NCBI RefSeq assembly: GCF_021028995.1
Contig: NZ_JAJJZG010000024.1
Coordinates: forward strand, 1-39,046
Direction of reading: 5' to 3'
Source of the DNA: Halobacterium sp. KA-4
GTDB lineage: Archaea > Halobacteriota > Halobacteria > Halobacteriales > Halobacteriaceae
Length of the DNA: 39,046 nt
The translations under genes and the position numbers were made by a program. Below the pieces are notes generated by a model. The model searched no databases. It had not been told where the DNA came from and saw only the letters and a program-made list of their open reading frames with translations. Shown one piece after another: positions 16,224 to 24,333 of this stretch (positions are counted from its first letter, which is position 1; each line of letters begins with the position of its first letter).

Positions 16224-17543
16224 ATGGACGACTCTGTCTCTGTCGGCGTACTCAGCCTCCACAACAGCAAGGAGACGAAGGCGATACTGAACGCGGTGGA
16301 AGCGCTCGGCCACTCGGGCGTGTGGCTGCGCGAGGACAACCTCTGCGTGGACATCGCGGACAACGACTCGACGCTCGACCCGAACGTCGACGTCATTGCG
16401 AACCGACTCCTCCTCTCGAAGACCGAACAGCCCGCCGAACTGCTGGGGCTCGCGCTGTCGCTGAGTCAGTTGCGGCCGATGTTGAACCGCCCGCGGAACG
16501 TGCTCACGGCGTTCCACAAATTCGCCACCGCGACCACGCTCGCGGACGGTGACGTCCGGCTGCCGGACGCCACGCTCGCGCTCGACGCCGACCGGCTGAA
16601 CGCGGAGAAGGCCAAGTACGGCGACGAGGTCGTCTACAAGACCGCCATCGGCACGCATGGTGGCGGCACGTGGAAAATCGGCGCGGACGAACGCGTCAAC
16701 CCGCGCGTCGGCGACCGATACGCGTTCCTCCAGGAACTCGTCGAGCGCGACAGCGACCGCCACCGCGACCTCCGCGTGTACGTCGTGGACGGCGACATCG
16801 TCGCGACGATGCGGCGGTACGCACCGGACAACGACTGGCGGACGAACGTCGCGCTCGGCGGCTCCGTCGAGGGCGTCGACGACGTGCCCGAGGAGGCTGC
16901 GGAGATGGCGCTGACGGTCGCCGACACCGTCGGTCTCGACTACGCGGGCGTCGACCTCGTCGAGGGGGAGGACGGCTGGTACCTCCTCGAAGTCAACCCC
17001 ACAGCCGGGTTCAAGGGGCTGTTCAAGGCGACCGGCATCAGCCCTGCGCCGTACGTCGCCAAGCTCGCCATCGAGACGGCGGGCGGCGAAGTCGACGACG
17101 GCGAAGTCGCCGAACTCGCGGAGACGCTGGACGACTCGATGCCCGAGGCAGTAGCGACCGAGCCCCAGCCTGCCGCCGAGGAGAGCGCAACCATCGGCTA
17201 CACGGAGGACGTGCTGGTCTCCGGGACGAGCGGCACCGAGCGCGTCGTCGCGAAGTCCGACACCGGCGCTGCGCGCACGAGCATCGACACCCGCCTCGCC
17301 GCCCAAATCGGCGCGGGCCCCATCAAGTCGATGACGAAGGTCCGCTCCGGGAGTATGAAGTCCGGGAAGGCGCGGCCCGTCGTCGACATCGTCGTCGGCG
17401 TCGGTGGCGACCGCCACACTGTCGCCGCGTCCTTGGAGGACCGCGGTCACATGGACTATCCGCTGTTGCTCGGCAGGGACATCCTCCAAGAGTACCAGGT
17501 CGACGTTAAGCGTCGCACCGACGCGGCCGAAGGCGAGGAGTAA
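16224..17543 (+). CDS. RimK-type ATP-grasp ligase fused to RimB-like domain
   Basis: The first 300 of 439 residues form a RimK-like ATP-grasp ligase, which joins an amino acid to a carboxylate with ATP. KTAIGTHGGGTWKIG (139-153) is the nucleotide loop and EVNPTAGFKG (256-265) holds the Mg ligands. After an Ala/Glu-rich linker, residues 325-430 form an aspartic-protease-like domain of the RimB/DUF785 type: DTG at 346-348 and LLLGRDIL at 415-422. In many bacteria these are separate neighbouring genes, with an AstE-like gene as third member. Here the third member is the divergent gene at 15149-16141. The ATG at 16224 is preferred over upstream in-frame starts because homology and the TATA spacing fit it. 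Substrate unknown. Confidence 0.88.
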   Translation: MDDSVSVGVLSLHNSKETKAILNAVEALGHSGVWLREDNLCVDIADNDSTLDPNVDVIANRLLLSKTEQPAELLGLALSLSQLRPMLNRPRNVLTAFHKFATATTLADGDVRLPDATLALDADRLNAEKAKYGDEVVYKTAIGTHGGGTWKIGADERVNPRVGDRYAFLQELVERDSDRHRDLRVYVVDGDIVATMRRYAPDNDWRTNVALGGSVEGVDDVPEEAAEMALTVADTVGLDYAGVDLVEGEDGWYLLEVNPTAGFKGLFKATGISPAPYVAKLAIETAGGEVDDGEVAELAETLDDSMPEAVATEPQPAAEESATIGYTEDVLVSGTSGTERVVAKSDTGAARTSIDTRLAAQIGAGPIKSMTKVRSGSMKSGKARPVVDIVVGVGGDRHTVAASLEDRGHMDYPLLLGRDILQEYQVDVKRRTDAAEGEE

Positions 17544-17628
17544 CCGAAATAACTCACATTAACCTCCTAGGAAAACCGTTTTTGGACACGCGTCAGACTC
17601 TTGCGTGCGGCAGCCATCCCGGCGCACG

Positions 17629-18717
17629 ATGGCATTCTCGGAGCGTATCGCGTCGTGGACGACCACCGTCGAGTTCCCCGGCGACGTCACTGGTGCGATA
17701 GGGGATTCGGTTACGGTCGTCCCCGTCGTGGTCGCGCTCGCCGCGCTCTCGGAGGTAGCGTTGGCTCCCGTGCTCGTCTGGTTCGGCGTCGCGCAGGTCG
17801 TGTGGGGGGCGCGCTACGGCGTGCCGGTATCCGTCGAGCCGATGAAGGCGCTGGCAGCGCTCGCGATCGCAGGCTCGTTGTCGGCGAGTGGACTCGCGGC
17901 TGCCGGCTTGCTCGCGGGCGGCACGTTACTCGTCGCGGGCGCGACCGGCGCACTCGGTCGCATCAGTCGCTTCGTCGGCCAGCCGGTCGTCCGCGGCGTC
18001 CAACTCGCGGTCGCACTTGTGCTCTTCGAGACCGCACTCGACCTCGCTACGACCGACCTCGTACTCGCCGGTGTGGCGATTGCGGTCGCCGCGCTCGTCG
18101 CCGTCGTCTCGGTGCGCACGAGCGCTATCGCTGTCGTCTCCGTCGGCGCTGCGCTCGCTCTCGCCGAAACCGGCGGCATCTCTCCCGCAATACCCGCATT
18201 TGCATTCGCACTCCCGTCGCCCGATGTCTTCCTCGACGCCGGGACCACACAGGCTGCGGTCGGCCAACTCGCGATGTCTATCGGGAACGCCGCCGTCGCC
18301 ACCGCACTCCTTCTCGACGAGTACTTCGATTCAGACGCGACCGCTGACGACCTCGCGACGAGCATGGGCGCGATGAACCTGTTCGCTGTGCCGCTGGGCG
18401 CGATTCCGATGTGCCACGGGAGCGGCGGCGTCGCTGGCAAATACGCGTTCGGCGCACGTACCGCAGCCGCGAACGTCGTGCTCGGCGTGCTCTACTTGCT
18501 CGCGGCTGTCCTCGCGGTCGGCGTCGTTGCGGCGTTCCCGGTCGCGATGCTCGGCGTCGTCCTCGCTGCCGTCGCCGCGCAACTCGCGCACACTAGCCTC
18601 GACACCGACCAGTACGCGCTCACGCTCGGCGTCGGCGTCGTTGGCCTGCTCGCGGGCGTCGGCGTCGCGTTCGTTGCGGGCCTGCTCGCCGACCACGCGT
18701 CTCGCCGGTTCGCGTGA
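17629..18717 (+). CDS. MOT1-like molybdate/sulfate permease
   Basis: The 362-residue protein is almost wholly hydrophobic, with about ten to twelve membrane helices. GAIGDSVTVVPVVVALAAL near the N-terminus and the MGAMNLFAVPLGAIPMCHG block in the middle match the MOT1 branch of SulP-type oxyanion transporters. The substrate is probably molybdate, with sulfate as an alternative. The ATG at 17629 is chosen; a GTG eight codons earlier is possible. The gene stands alone and its TGA is directly followed by the stop of the convergent glycosylase gene. No molybdopterin gene is in the window. Confidence 0.82.
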   Translation: MAFSERIASWTTTVEFPGDVTGAIGDSVTVVPVVVALAALSEVALAPVLVWFGVAQVVWGARYGVPVSVEPMKALAALAIAGSLSASGLAAAGLLAGGTLLVAGATGALGRISRFVGQPVVRGVQLAVALVLFETALDLATTDLVLAGVAIAVAALVAVVSVRTSAIAVVSVGAALALAETGGISPAIPAFAFALPSPDVFLDAGTTQAAVGQLAMSIGNAAVATALLLDEYFDSDATADDLATSMGAMNLFAVPLGAIPMCHGSGGVAGKYAFGARTAAANVVLGVLYLLAAVLAVGVVAAFPVAMLGVVLAAVAAQLAHTSLDTDQYALTLGVGVVGLLAGVGVAFVAGLLADHASRRFA

Positions 18718-19293
18718 CTACCCTTCGTAGGCGCGCCAGACGTACAGCGACGCGTACGACCGATAGGGCTGCCAGCGCGCCGCGATGTCGCGCATCTCCG
18801 CGCGCGTCGTCTCCTCGCCGTACAGCGACTGCATTCCCTTCCGGATGCCGAGGTCGCCGACCGGGAAGACATCTTCGCGGCCAAGTCCAAACATCAGGAA
18901 CATCTCCGCAGTCCAGTCGCCAACGCCCGTAATCGACGTCAGTTCCGCGCGCACCTCGTCGTCGCCGAGGTCCGCGAAGGACGCGCGGTCCCAGTCGTGC
19001 TCTAGGAACGCATCGGCGACGTTCCGCACGTAGTCGGTCTTCTGACTGGAGAGCCCCGCGTCCCGAAGCACCTCGGGGTCCGCGCCGGCGACGCCTTCGG
19101 GCGTGACGTCGACTGCCTCGAAGAGCCGCTCGCGGATGGCGGCCGCGGCGTCCATCGACACCTGCTGGCGGACGATAGAGACGACGAGGCGCTCGAACGG
19201 GTCGTCTGCGGGGTCGAGCCCGAGTTCGCCGTGCTCGTCGACGAGCGGCCCCAGGTCCGGATCGTCACGGAGTGTGTCGTGTGGGTCGGTCAT
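18718..19293 (-). CDS. DNA-3-methyladenine glycosylase (AlkA/HhH type)
   Basis: The enzyme removes alkylated purines from DNA to start base excision repair. The 191-residue protein is a helix-hairpin-helix glycosylase: the hairpin ITGVGDWTAEMFLMFGLG runs over 121-138 and the catalytic aspartate is D147 in FPVGDLGI. It lacks the N-terminal domain of E. coli AlkA, as other archaeal short forms do. RQQVSMDAA near 43-50 belongs to the family core. There is no iron-sulfur cysteine motif, which argues against EndoIII/MutY. It abuts the permease gene stop to stop (TGA|CTA). Confidence 0.88.
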   Translation of the reverse strand: MTDPHDTLRDDPDLGPLVDEHGELGLDPADDPFERLVVSIVRQQVSMDAAAAIRERLFEAVDVTPEGVAGADPEVLRDAGLSSQKTDYVRNVADAFLEHDWDRASFADLGDDEVRAELTSITGVGDWTAEMFLMFGLGREDVFPVGDLGIRKGMQSLYGEETTRAEMRDIAARWQPYRSYASLYVWRAYEG

Positions 19294-19318
19294 ATTGGGA
19301 GGAAGTCGCCGTGGGAAT

Positions 19319-19744
19319 CTACGCGTTTCGCTGTCCGAGCAGGAACCCCGCCAGTGCTCCGATGCCGCTGTACACCGCGGGCGAAATGCCGTTCACGAGA
19401 TAGGGGCCGACGAGTCGAATCCCAAGCGCCTCTCCGAACGGCGCGCCGACGCTCACAGCCGTCAGCACCGGGTAACTGACGACGACGGCGACACCGGCAC
19501 CAGCACCGACGAGCGCAGCGAGACGGATTGGCGATTCGTGGACGTCCATCCGCCACGCGCCGTACAGCGGCAGGCCGGGAATCACCACCAGTGACACCAG
19601 CGTCGAGGCGAGCGACTGGAGGAGCAGCCGTGCAGTCGACGTTGTGAAGCCGCCGGAGAGCGATTCGAGAGCGAACAGCACGACTAGTGTGTGGACGAGC
19701 CCGGCGGCGAGACCGAGGGCGGCGGCGCGTTGCTGCGTGTTCAC
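19319..19744 (-). CDS. Small membrane protein, function unknown
   Basis: The frame encodes about four hydrophobic segments and ends just downstream of the glycosylase gene start. No ATG precedes the first helix, so a GTG at the complement of 19742-19744 is the best start, giving 141 residues (VNTQQRAAALGL...). The open frame extends further upstream into non-homologous sequence. Glycines and alanines dominate the helices, and no motif is recognised. Its 3' end lies 26 bases from the glycosylase start on the same strand, so the two may share a transcript. Confidence 0.6.
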   Translation of the reverse strand: MNTQQRAAALGLAAGLVHTLVVLFALESLSGGFTTSTARLLLQSLASTLVSLVVIPGLPLYGAWRMDVHESPIRLAALVGAGAGVAVVVSYPVLTAVSVGAPFGEALGIRLVGPYLVNGISPAVYSGIGALAGFLLGQRNA

Positions 19745-19898
19745 GCCTGGTTGGTTTTCGGACCGGTGGCAAGTGCGTTGTGCCTCGGTGGGAATCGCGG
19801 TGTTGTCGAGATGCTCGTTTCCACAGGTGTAAACTCGTGAGGCGTTCACACCCGACAATAGGGAAAGCTTCAACGGGACTCCCGGAGGGTGTACTACC

Positions 19899-21866
19899 AT
19901 GGACGTTGATGACATCGAGACCATCGCGGTGCTGGGCGCTGGGAACATGGGCCACGGCATCGCCGAGGTAGCGGCGCTGGCGGGCTTCGACGTGAACCTC
20001 CGCGACATCAAAGAGGAGTTCGTGCAGAACGGCTACGAGCAAATCGAGTGGTCGCTGGGGAAACTCGCAGAGAACGACCAAATCGGCGAGGCCGAAGCCG
20101 AAGCCGCCCTCGACCGCGTCACCCCCATCGTGGACCTGGAGAAGGCCGTCGAGGACGCGGACTTCGTCGTCGAGGCCGTCCCGGAGAAGATGGACATCAA
20201 GCAAAATGTCTACCGGGAGCTCGAACAGCACGCTCCGGAGCATGCGGTGTTCGCGACGAACACGTCCAGTCTCTCGATTACGGAGCTCTCGGAAGTCACT
20301 GAACGCCCCGAGCGGTTCTGCGGGATGCACTTCTTCAACCCGCCGGTGCGGATGCAACTCGTGGAAGTCATCGCCGGCGAGCACACCGACGAGGACGTAC
20401 TCGACCTCACTGAGAACCTCGCCGAGGAGATGGGGAAGACACCGGTGCGCGTCCGCAAGGATTCGCCCGGATTCATCGTCAACCGCGTGCTCGTCCCGCT
20501 ACTGAACGAGGCCGCGTGGCTCGTCCACGACGACGTCGCCACCATCGAGGAAGTCGACTCCACGACGAAGTACGAGTTGGGCTTGCCAATGGGCGCGTTC
20601 GAGCTCGCCGACCAGGTCGGCATCGACGTCTCCTACGACGTCCTCGACTACATGCAGGGCGTGCTCGGCGAAGCCTACGAACCGTGCCCGCTACTCGTCG
20701 AGAAAGTCGAAGCCGAGAACCTCGGGAAGAAGACCGGACAGGGGTTCTACGACTACGAGAACGGCGGCGCGGAAGTCCCGACTGACGAAATCCGCGAAGA
20801 CGTCGCGGACCGCCTGACCGCCGTGATGGCCAACGAGGTCGCGAAGCTCGTCGCCAACGACGTCGCGGACCCCGCGGAAATCGACGAAGCCGTCCAGCTC
20901 GGCGCGGGCTACCCCGACGGCCCCGCGAAGATGGCCGACGACGCCGGCATCGAACACCTCTACGAGACGCTCGAATCGGCCTACGAGGGGACTGGCGCGG
21001 CGCGCTACGAGCCCGCCGACGAACTCCAGCGGCTCGCAGAATCCGGTGAGGGGTTCTACGGCGCGGAAGCCGAGGAGGAAACTGCCTCCTACGAGAACCT
21101 CGTCGTCACCGTCGAAGACAACGTCGGGCACGTCGAACTCGACCGCCCACACCGCATGAACACCATCAGCGAGGACCTCCTCGACGAACTCGCGGACGCC
21201 GTCGACGAACTCGACGCCGACGACGAAGTGCGCGCCATCCTCCTCACGGGCGCCGGCGAGAAAGCGTTCTCCGCAGGCGCCGACGTCACGTCGATGGCAG
21301 GCAGCGCAGACCCTATCGACGCCGTGGAACTCTCCCGGAAGGGCCAGCAGACGTTCGGCAAACTCGAAGCCGCCGACGTCCCCGTCGTCGCGGGCATCGA
21401 CGGCTACTGTCTCGGCGGCGGGATGGAACTGGCGACCTGCGCGGACCTCCGCATCGCCAGCGAACGCAGCGAACTCGGCCAACCCGAGCACAACCTCGGC
21501 CTGCTGCCAGGCTGGGGCGGCACCCAGCGCCTCAAGCACATCGTCGGCGAGGGCCGCGCGAAAGAAATCATCTTCACCGCCGAACGCTACGACGCCACCG
21601 AACTCGAAGAATACGGCTTCATCAACGAAGTCGTCGCCAACGACAAACTCGACGACCGCGCGTGGGAACTCGCACGCGACCTCGCCGCCGGCCCGCCCAT
21701 CGCCCAGAAGTACACGAAGCGCGCGATGCTCGCCGGCCGCGACTCCACGGACGCCGGTCTCGAATCCGAAGCGCAAGCATTCGGCCAACTCATGAACACC
21801 CAAGACCTCATGGAAGGCATCGCCGCGTTCACGAGCGACCGCGAACCCGACTTCAAAGGAGATTGA
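19899..21866 (+). CDS. 3-hydroxyacyl-CoA dehydrogenase / enoyl-CoA hydratase fusion
   Basis: The 655-residue protein joins two beta-oxidation steps: hydration of an enoyl-CoA and NAD-dependent oxidation of the 3-hydroxyacyl-CoA. The dehydrogenase comes first (GAGNMG at 13-18, catalytic H144 in GMHFFNPP) with two C-terminal helical domains to about 390. The hydratase follows from about 400. It has the oxyanion-hole stretch AGADVTSM and both catalytic glutamates, in GGGMELATC and GQPEHNLG, so it should be active. This order is the reverse of FadB and matches archaeal fusion enzymes active on C4 acyl-CoAs. The TGA stop lies right at the edge of the TnpB element that follows. Confidence 0.93.
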   Translation: MDVDDIETIAVLGAGNMGHGIAEVAALAGFDVNLRDIKEEFVQNGYEQIEWSLGKLAENDQIGEAEAEAALDRVTPIVDLEKAVEDADFVVEAVPEKMDIKQNVYRELEQHAPEHAVFATNTSSLSITELSEVTERPERFCGMHFFNPPVRMQLVEVIAGEHTDEDVLDLTENLAEEMGKTPVRVRKDSPGFIVNRVLVPLLNEAAWLVHDDVATIEEVDSTTKYELGLPMGAFELADQVGIDVSYDVLDYMQGVLGEAYEPCPLLVEKVEAENLGKKTGQGFYDYENGGAEVPTDEIREDVADRLTAVMANEVAKLVANDVADPAEIDEAVQLGAGYPDGPAKMADDAGIEHLYETLESAYEGTGAARYEPADELQRLAESGEGFYGAEAEEETASYENLVVTVEDNVGHVELDRPHRMNTISEDLLDELADAVDELDADDEVRAILLTGAGEKAFSAGADVTSMAGSADPIDAVELSRKGQQTFGKLEAADVPVVAGIDGYCLGGGMELATCADLRIASERSELGQPEHNLGLLPGWGGTQRLKHIVGEGRAKEIIFTAERYDATELEEYGFINEVVANDKLDDRAWELARDLAAGPPIAQKYTKRAMLAGRDSTDAGLESEAQAFGQLMNTQDLMEGIAAFTSDREPDFKGD

Positions 21867-21925
21867 CATCCTCCTCCGCGTGAACGCGGAGGAATCCCAC
21901 GGCACCGCGCCGCTTGCTTGGGATC
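21867..21925 (-). ncRNA. Right end of TnpB element, probable omega-RNA 3' scaffold
   Basis: In TnpB systems the guide (omega/re) RNA overlaps the 3' part of tnpB, ends at the element's right end, and takes its guide from the flanking DNA. Here the 59 bases after the tnpB stop hold a perfect 9-bp hairpin with a TGAA loop (21872-21880 paired with 21885-21893). The scaffold should extend up into the tnpB C-terminal codons, to roughly 22050. The guide would be antisense to the last codons of the acyl-CoA gene. The RNA itself is inferred; the hairpin is seen. Confidence 0.6.
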
Positions 21926-23239
21926 TTAGGGTTTGCAGTCGACCACTTGTGCCTGCGGTTGGAATCCGCTGGACAAGTCATAGAGGTAGACTGCTGGCTG
22001 TGCCAACCAGCCGGTACTCCTATCCCCGGACAACTGCCCGGTAGACTCGGAGTTACTTTCATTCAGATCGAGACGGATGTTCTCCGCCCCATTCACGTCG
22101 GCGTTGAACGCCCCATCACACGACTCACAGACGTATAGGCCACGCTCGACGCGCTGACTCTCATCTTCTCGCCCGCAGACGCAACACGTCTTCGAAGTGT
22201 CGCGCTCGTCTACTTCCACGACCTCAATCCCCTCAACCTTCGCCTTGTATTCAAGGATGTTAGTAAAGCGGTCGAACGCCCACCCGTGCAGGTCGAGGTT
22301 GCCGTGCTTGCCCCAGTTTTTCGACTCGCCATCTTCGTCCTCGCGGACGCCTTCTAAGTCACCGACGTGGATGCGGCCAACTCCCTTCTGGACACACCGC
22401 CCGACGATGTGTTTCGCCAAGGAGTGGAAGAAATGCCGGCGGCGCTCGCTCCACTTGTGATGCAGTCGCGTGGCTCGGTCACCATCCGAGTTGTCGCAGT
22501 TGGCAATCTCTTTCGGGAAGTAGTAGCCGTCCTGTTTTAAGCTGTTGCCAGGGTAGAGGTCGGCATCGTCGGTGCTGTACGCGACAGCGGCGAAATTCGA
22601 GATTCCGAGGTCGATACCCGCTGTTTCGTCACCGGGCGCTGTGGGTGTCTTGAGTTCGTCTTTGCAGACAAGGTGCAGTTCCCAGCGGTCCTTTGCGTTA
22701 TCGTAGACAGCACGAACCTGTTGGAGGTTCTCGACGGTGACGCCGGGCCGTGTTTCGTATTCGACAAGGATGTACTCCCACGCCTTCGGGTGTTCCTTGT
22801 GATTCGCGCCTTTTGAGAGACGAACGCGATTGTGTTTGGTGTCGTGTTTGATGCCGTTTTGCTTCCACGTCACCGTACTGCGAGGATGTTCTTCGTGAAC
22901 GCGGCGGCCCTGTTGGTCGTAGTAGTTTGTTTTGCGGTAGCCGGGCGGATTATCACGCTCGTCATCAGAGCCGTACCAGGAGTTGAAGGCTTCAGCGAGT
23001 TCCTCCAGAACCCGCTGACTGGACTGACTGTGCAGTCCGTTGTATTTTGGATGCGTCTTCAACTCGTCTTTCAGCTCGCTATGGTCGGGAATTTCCCCGG
23101 TGTCCTCCCAGACCTGTCGGGAGTGGTGGTTAGCGACGTTCCAGAGTTTGCTGGCACTCCAGCCGTGCCGGTCGAGCGACTCCGCGACCTGCGAGTGGTT
23201 GCGGATTGTCGCTCGATGGGTGCGGTGGACCTCCAGCAT
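21926..23239 (-). CDS. tnpB: TnpB, RNA-guided nuclease of IS1341-type element
   Basis: TnpB cuts DNA at sites matched by an omega-RNA, next to a short target-adjacent motif. The 437-residue protein keeps all RuvC residues: D210 in GIDLGISN, E296 in VGDLEG and D381 in NADVNG. The zinc ribbon is complete (C352/C355 and C371/C374). The N-terminal half has the helical and beta-barrel regions of the family. A tail of about 45 residues follows RuvC-III. With no stop or frameshift the protein is probably functional. The start gives a normal N-terminus (LEVHRTHRATIRNHSQ). Confidence 0.92.
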   Translation of the reverse strand: MLEVHRTHRATIRNHSQVAESLDRHGWSASKLWNVANHHSRQVWEDTGEIPDHSELKDELKTHPKYNGLHSQSSQRVLEELAEAFNSWYGSDDERDNPPGYRKTNYYDQQGRRVHEEHPRSTVTWKQNGIKHDTKHNRVRLSKGANHKEHPKAWEYILVEYETRPGVTVENLQQVRAVYDNAKDRWELHLVCKDELKTPTAPGDETAGIDLGISNFAAVAYSTDDADLYPGNSLKQDGYYFPKEIANCDNSDGDRATRLHHKWSERRRHFFHSLAKHIVGRCVQKGVGRIHVGDLEGVREDEDGESKNWGKHGNLDLHGWAFDRFTNILEYKAKVEGIEVVEVDERDTSKTCCVCGREDESQRVERGLYVCESCDGAFNADVNGAENIRLDLNESNSESTGQLSGDRSTGWLAQPAVYLYDLSSGFQPQAQVVDCKP

Positions 23240-23338
23240 ACTGTAGAACGACTGTATAATCTCTTATACTCGTGTTTCTTGTAAAAGACACGGTTTGAGA
23301 ACGTGGAATATCCGGGCCTGTCGGAGTCAATAGAATGT

Positions 23339-23389
23339 GTCACTGAGTGACGGCGCGTATCCACGGCCTCAAGACCGTGGTATTGCGCC
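23339..23389. repeat. Palindrome and two-tier hairpin before HNH gene
   Basis: A 13-base palindrome (GTCACT-G-AGTGAC, 23339-23351) is followed at once by a two-tier hairpin: outer arms 23352-23356/23385-23389 (GGCGC/GCGCC) and inner arms 23361-23366/23375-23380 (CCACGG/CCGTGG). It lies between the TnpB element and the HNH gene. Its style is like the subterminal hairpins of IS200/IS605 ends. It could be the left end of the TnpB element or a remnant of a second one. Confidence 0.5.
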
Positions 23390-23442
23390 TGCTCAGCGTA
23401 TAATCCAAGCGGCCTTTCAACAAGCACAACCAAAACCGGCGC

Positions 23443-24105
23443 ATGGCCCGCCAGTATCGCGACGAATCCTGGCTACGCAGCCGCTACCACGACGACGGCT
23501 GCACACAAGCCGAAATCGCCGAGGAGTGTGGAGTTTCGCCGCGATGTATCCGCGAATGGATGTACAAACACAACATTAAGCGTCGGAACGTCGAAGGAGA
23601 GAACCATGGGTTGTACGGCCAGGAGCGGAGTAAATCGACAAAACAGCGTATTTCAGAGTCACTTGAAGGACGAGATTTACCAGACGAGACGCGAGAGCGG
23701 ATCGCTGAGGTACAGCGTGGTCAAACGCTGCCTGAGGAAACGAGAGCGCGGATTTCGGAATCCCTGACTGGACGTAAGAAGTCCCGGACAACGCGAAGTC
23801 GGATGAGTGAGGCATCGAGCGGTGAGCAGAACTCGAACTGGAAAGGCGGATATTCGAGGCGGTATGGTGCTGGATGGACTCTTGCTCGCGAGCGAGCCTT
23901 GGAGCGGGACGAGGTGTGCCAGTATTGCAACGAGGACGGGACAGAAACAAGACTCGATGTACATCATATTGTGCCTGTAAGGGCGTTTCGCCAGGCGGAA
24001 AATCAGGATCTTGAGGATGCTCACGAACTCGATAATCTCGTCGTGCTCTGCAAGCGATGCCACGCCCTCGTCGAGCACGGATCGATTGCTGTCCCGGAAC
24101 CGTGA
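23443..24105 (+). CDS. Homing-type HNH endonuclease with NUMOD3 repeats
   Basis: The 220-residue basic protein has an N-terminal helix-turn-helix (about 20-44, QAEIAEECGVSPRCIREW). Four short NUMOD3-like DNA-binding repeats follow between 60 and 130 (SKSTKQRISESLEGR and kin), then a C-terminal HNH nuclease. Its zinc cysteines are C159/C162 and C203/C206, and the core is H174-H175, N198 and H207. That arrangement is typical of free-standing homing endonucleases. A tataat-like box near 23397 lies about 40 bases before the ATG. Its lower GC content and its place between an IS element and a tRNA mark it as acquired. No intron or intein host is seen. Confidence 0.85.
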   Translation: MARQYRDESWLRSRYHDDGCTQAEIAEECGVSPRCIREWMYKHNIKRRNVEGENHGLYGQERSKSTKQRISESLEGRDLPDETRERIAEVQRGQTLPEETRARISESLTGRKKSRTTRSRMSEASSGEQNSNWKGGYSRRYGAGWTLARERALERDEVCQYCNEDGTETRLDVHHIVPVRAFRQAENQDLEDAHELDNLVVLCKRCHALVEHGSIAVPEP

Positions 24106-24129
24106 CACCGCTCGATCTTTTTGGTGAGA

Positions 24130-24137
24130 TTTATAAG
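24130..24137 (+). promoter_or_regulatory. TATA box of tRNA-Glu gene
   Basis: TTTATAAG stands out in GC-rich sequence about 40 bases before the mature tRNA 5' end, with a purine-rich ggtgag just upstream as a possible BRE. This spacing allows a short 5' leader for RNase P to remove. It also shows that the HNH gene ends before the tRNA promoter, which is intact. Confidence 0.65.
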
Positions 24138-24175
24138 TTACCACCACTTCGAATCAGGTACCGCATTCCAGCGGC

Positions 24176-24250
24176 GCTCGGTTGGTGTAGTTCGGCCAAT
24201 CATGTTGGCCTTTCGAGCCGACGACCAGGGTTCAAATCCCTGACCGAGCA
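24176..24250 (+). tRNA. tRNA-Glu (anticodon UUC)
   Basis: The 75-base gene folds as a complete tRNA. The acceptor arms 24176-24182 and 24243-24249 pair over seven bases and A24250 is the discriminator. The anticodon stem is 24205-24209/24217-24221 with loop CTTTCGA, giving anticodon TTC at 24212-24214. The T arm is 24226-24230/24238-24242 with loop TTCAAAT. CCA is not encoded. It reads GAA (and possibly GAG) codons. The accessory island lies on its 5' side, not at the 3' end where integrases usually act. Confidence 0.95.
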
Positions 24251-24333
24251 CTACTCTACTACTCACACCGAGTAGCGACGAGCGTGTTGCTGCCCGTGTG
24301 TTCTGTCGTGTACGTCGAAGGCAGGTTTCGAAC

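Larger units (their letters stand above)
21864..23338 (-). mobile_element. IS200/IS605-family element of IS1341 type (tnpB only)
   Basis: The element carries tnpB but no tnpA. Its right end is clear: a TTGACATCC-type terminus with a hairpin sits directly after tnpB and directly at the stop codon of the acyl-CoA gene. The left end, upstream of tnpB at about 23240-23390, is not resolved, so the right-hand coordinate is approximate. Sequence here is less GC-rich than the neighbouring genes. With no tnpA it would depend on a transposase in trans. The element lies between the acyl-CoA gene and a homing-type endonuclease gene. Confidence 0.75.

Noticed and set aside
24176-24250. tRNA-Glu 3' end as an att site for an integrated element
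   Set aside because: The foreign genes lie on the 5' side, no duplicated tRNA 3' end was seen and no active integrase is near.
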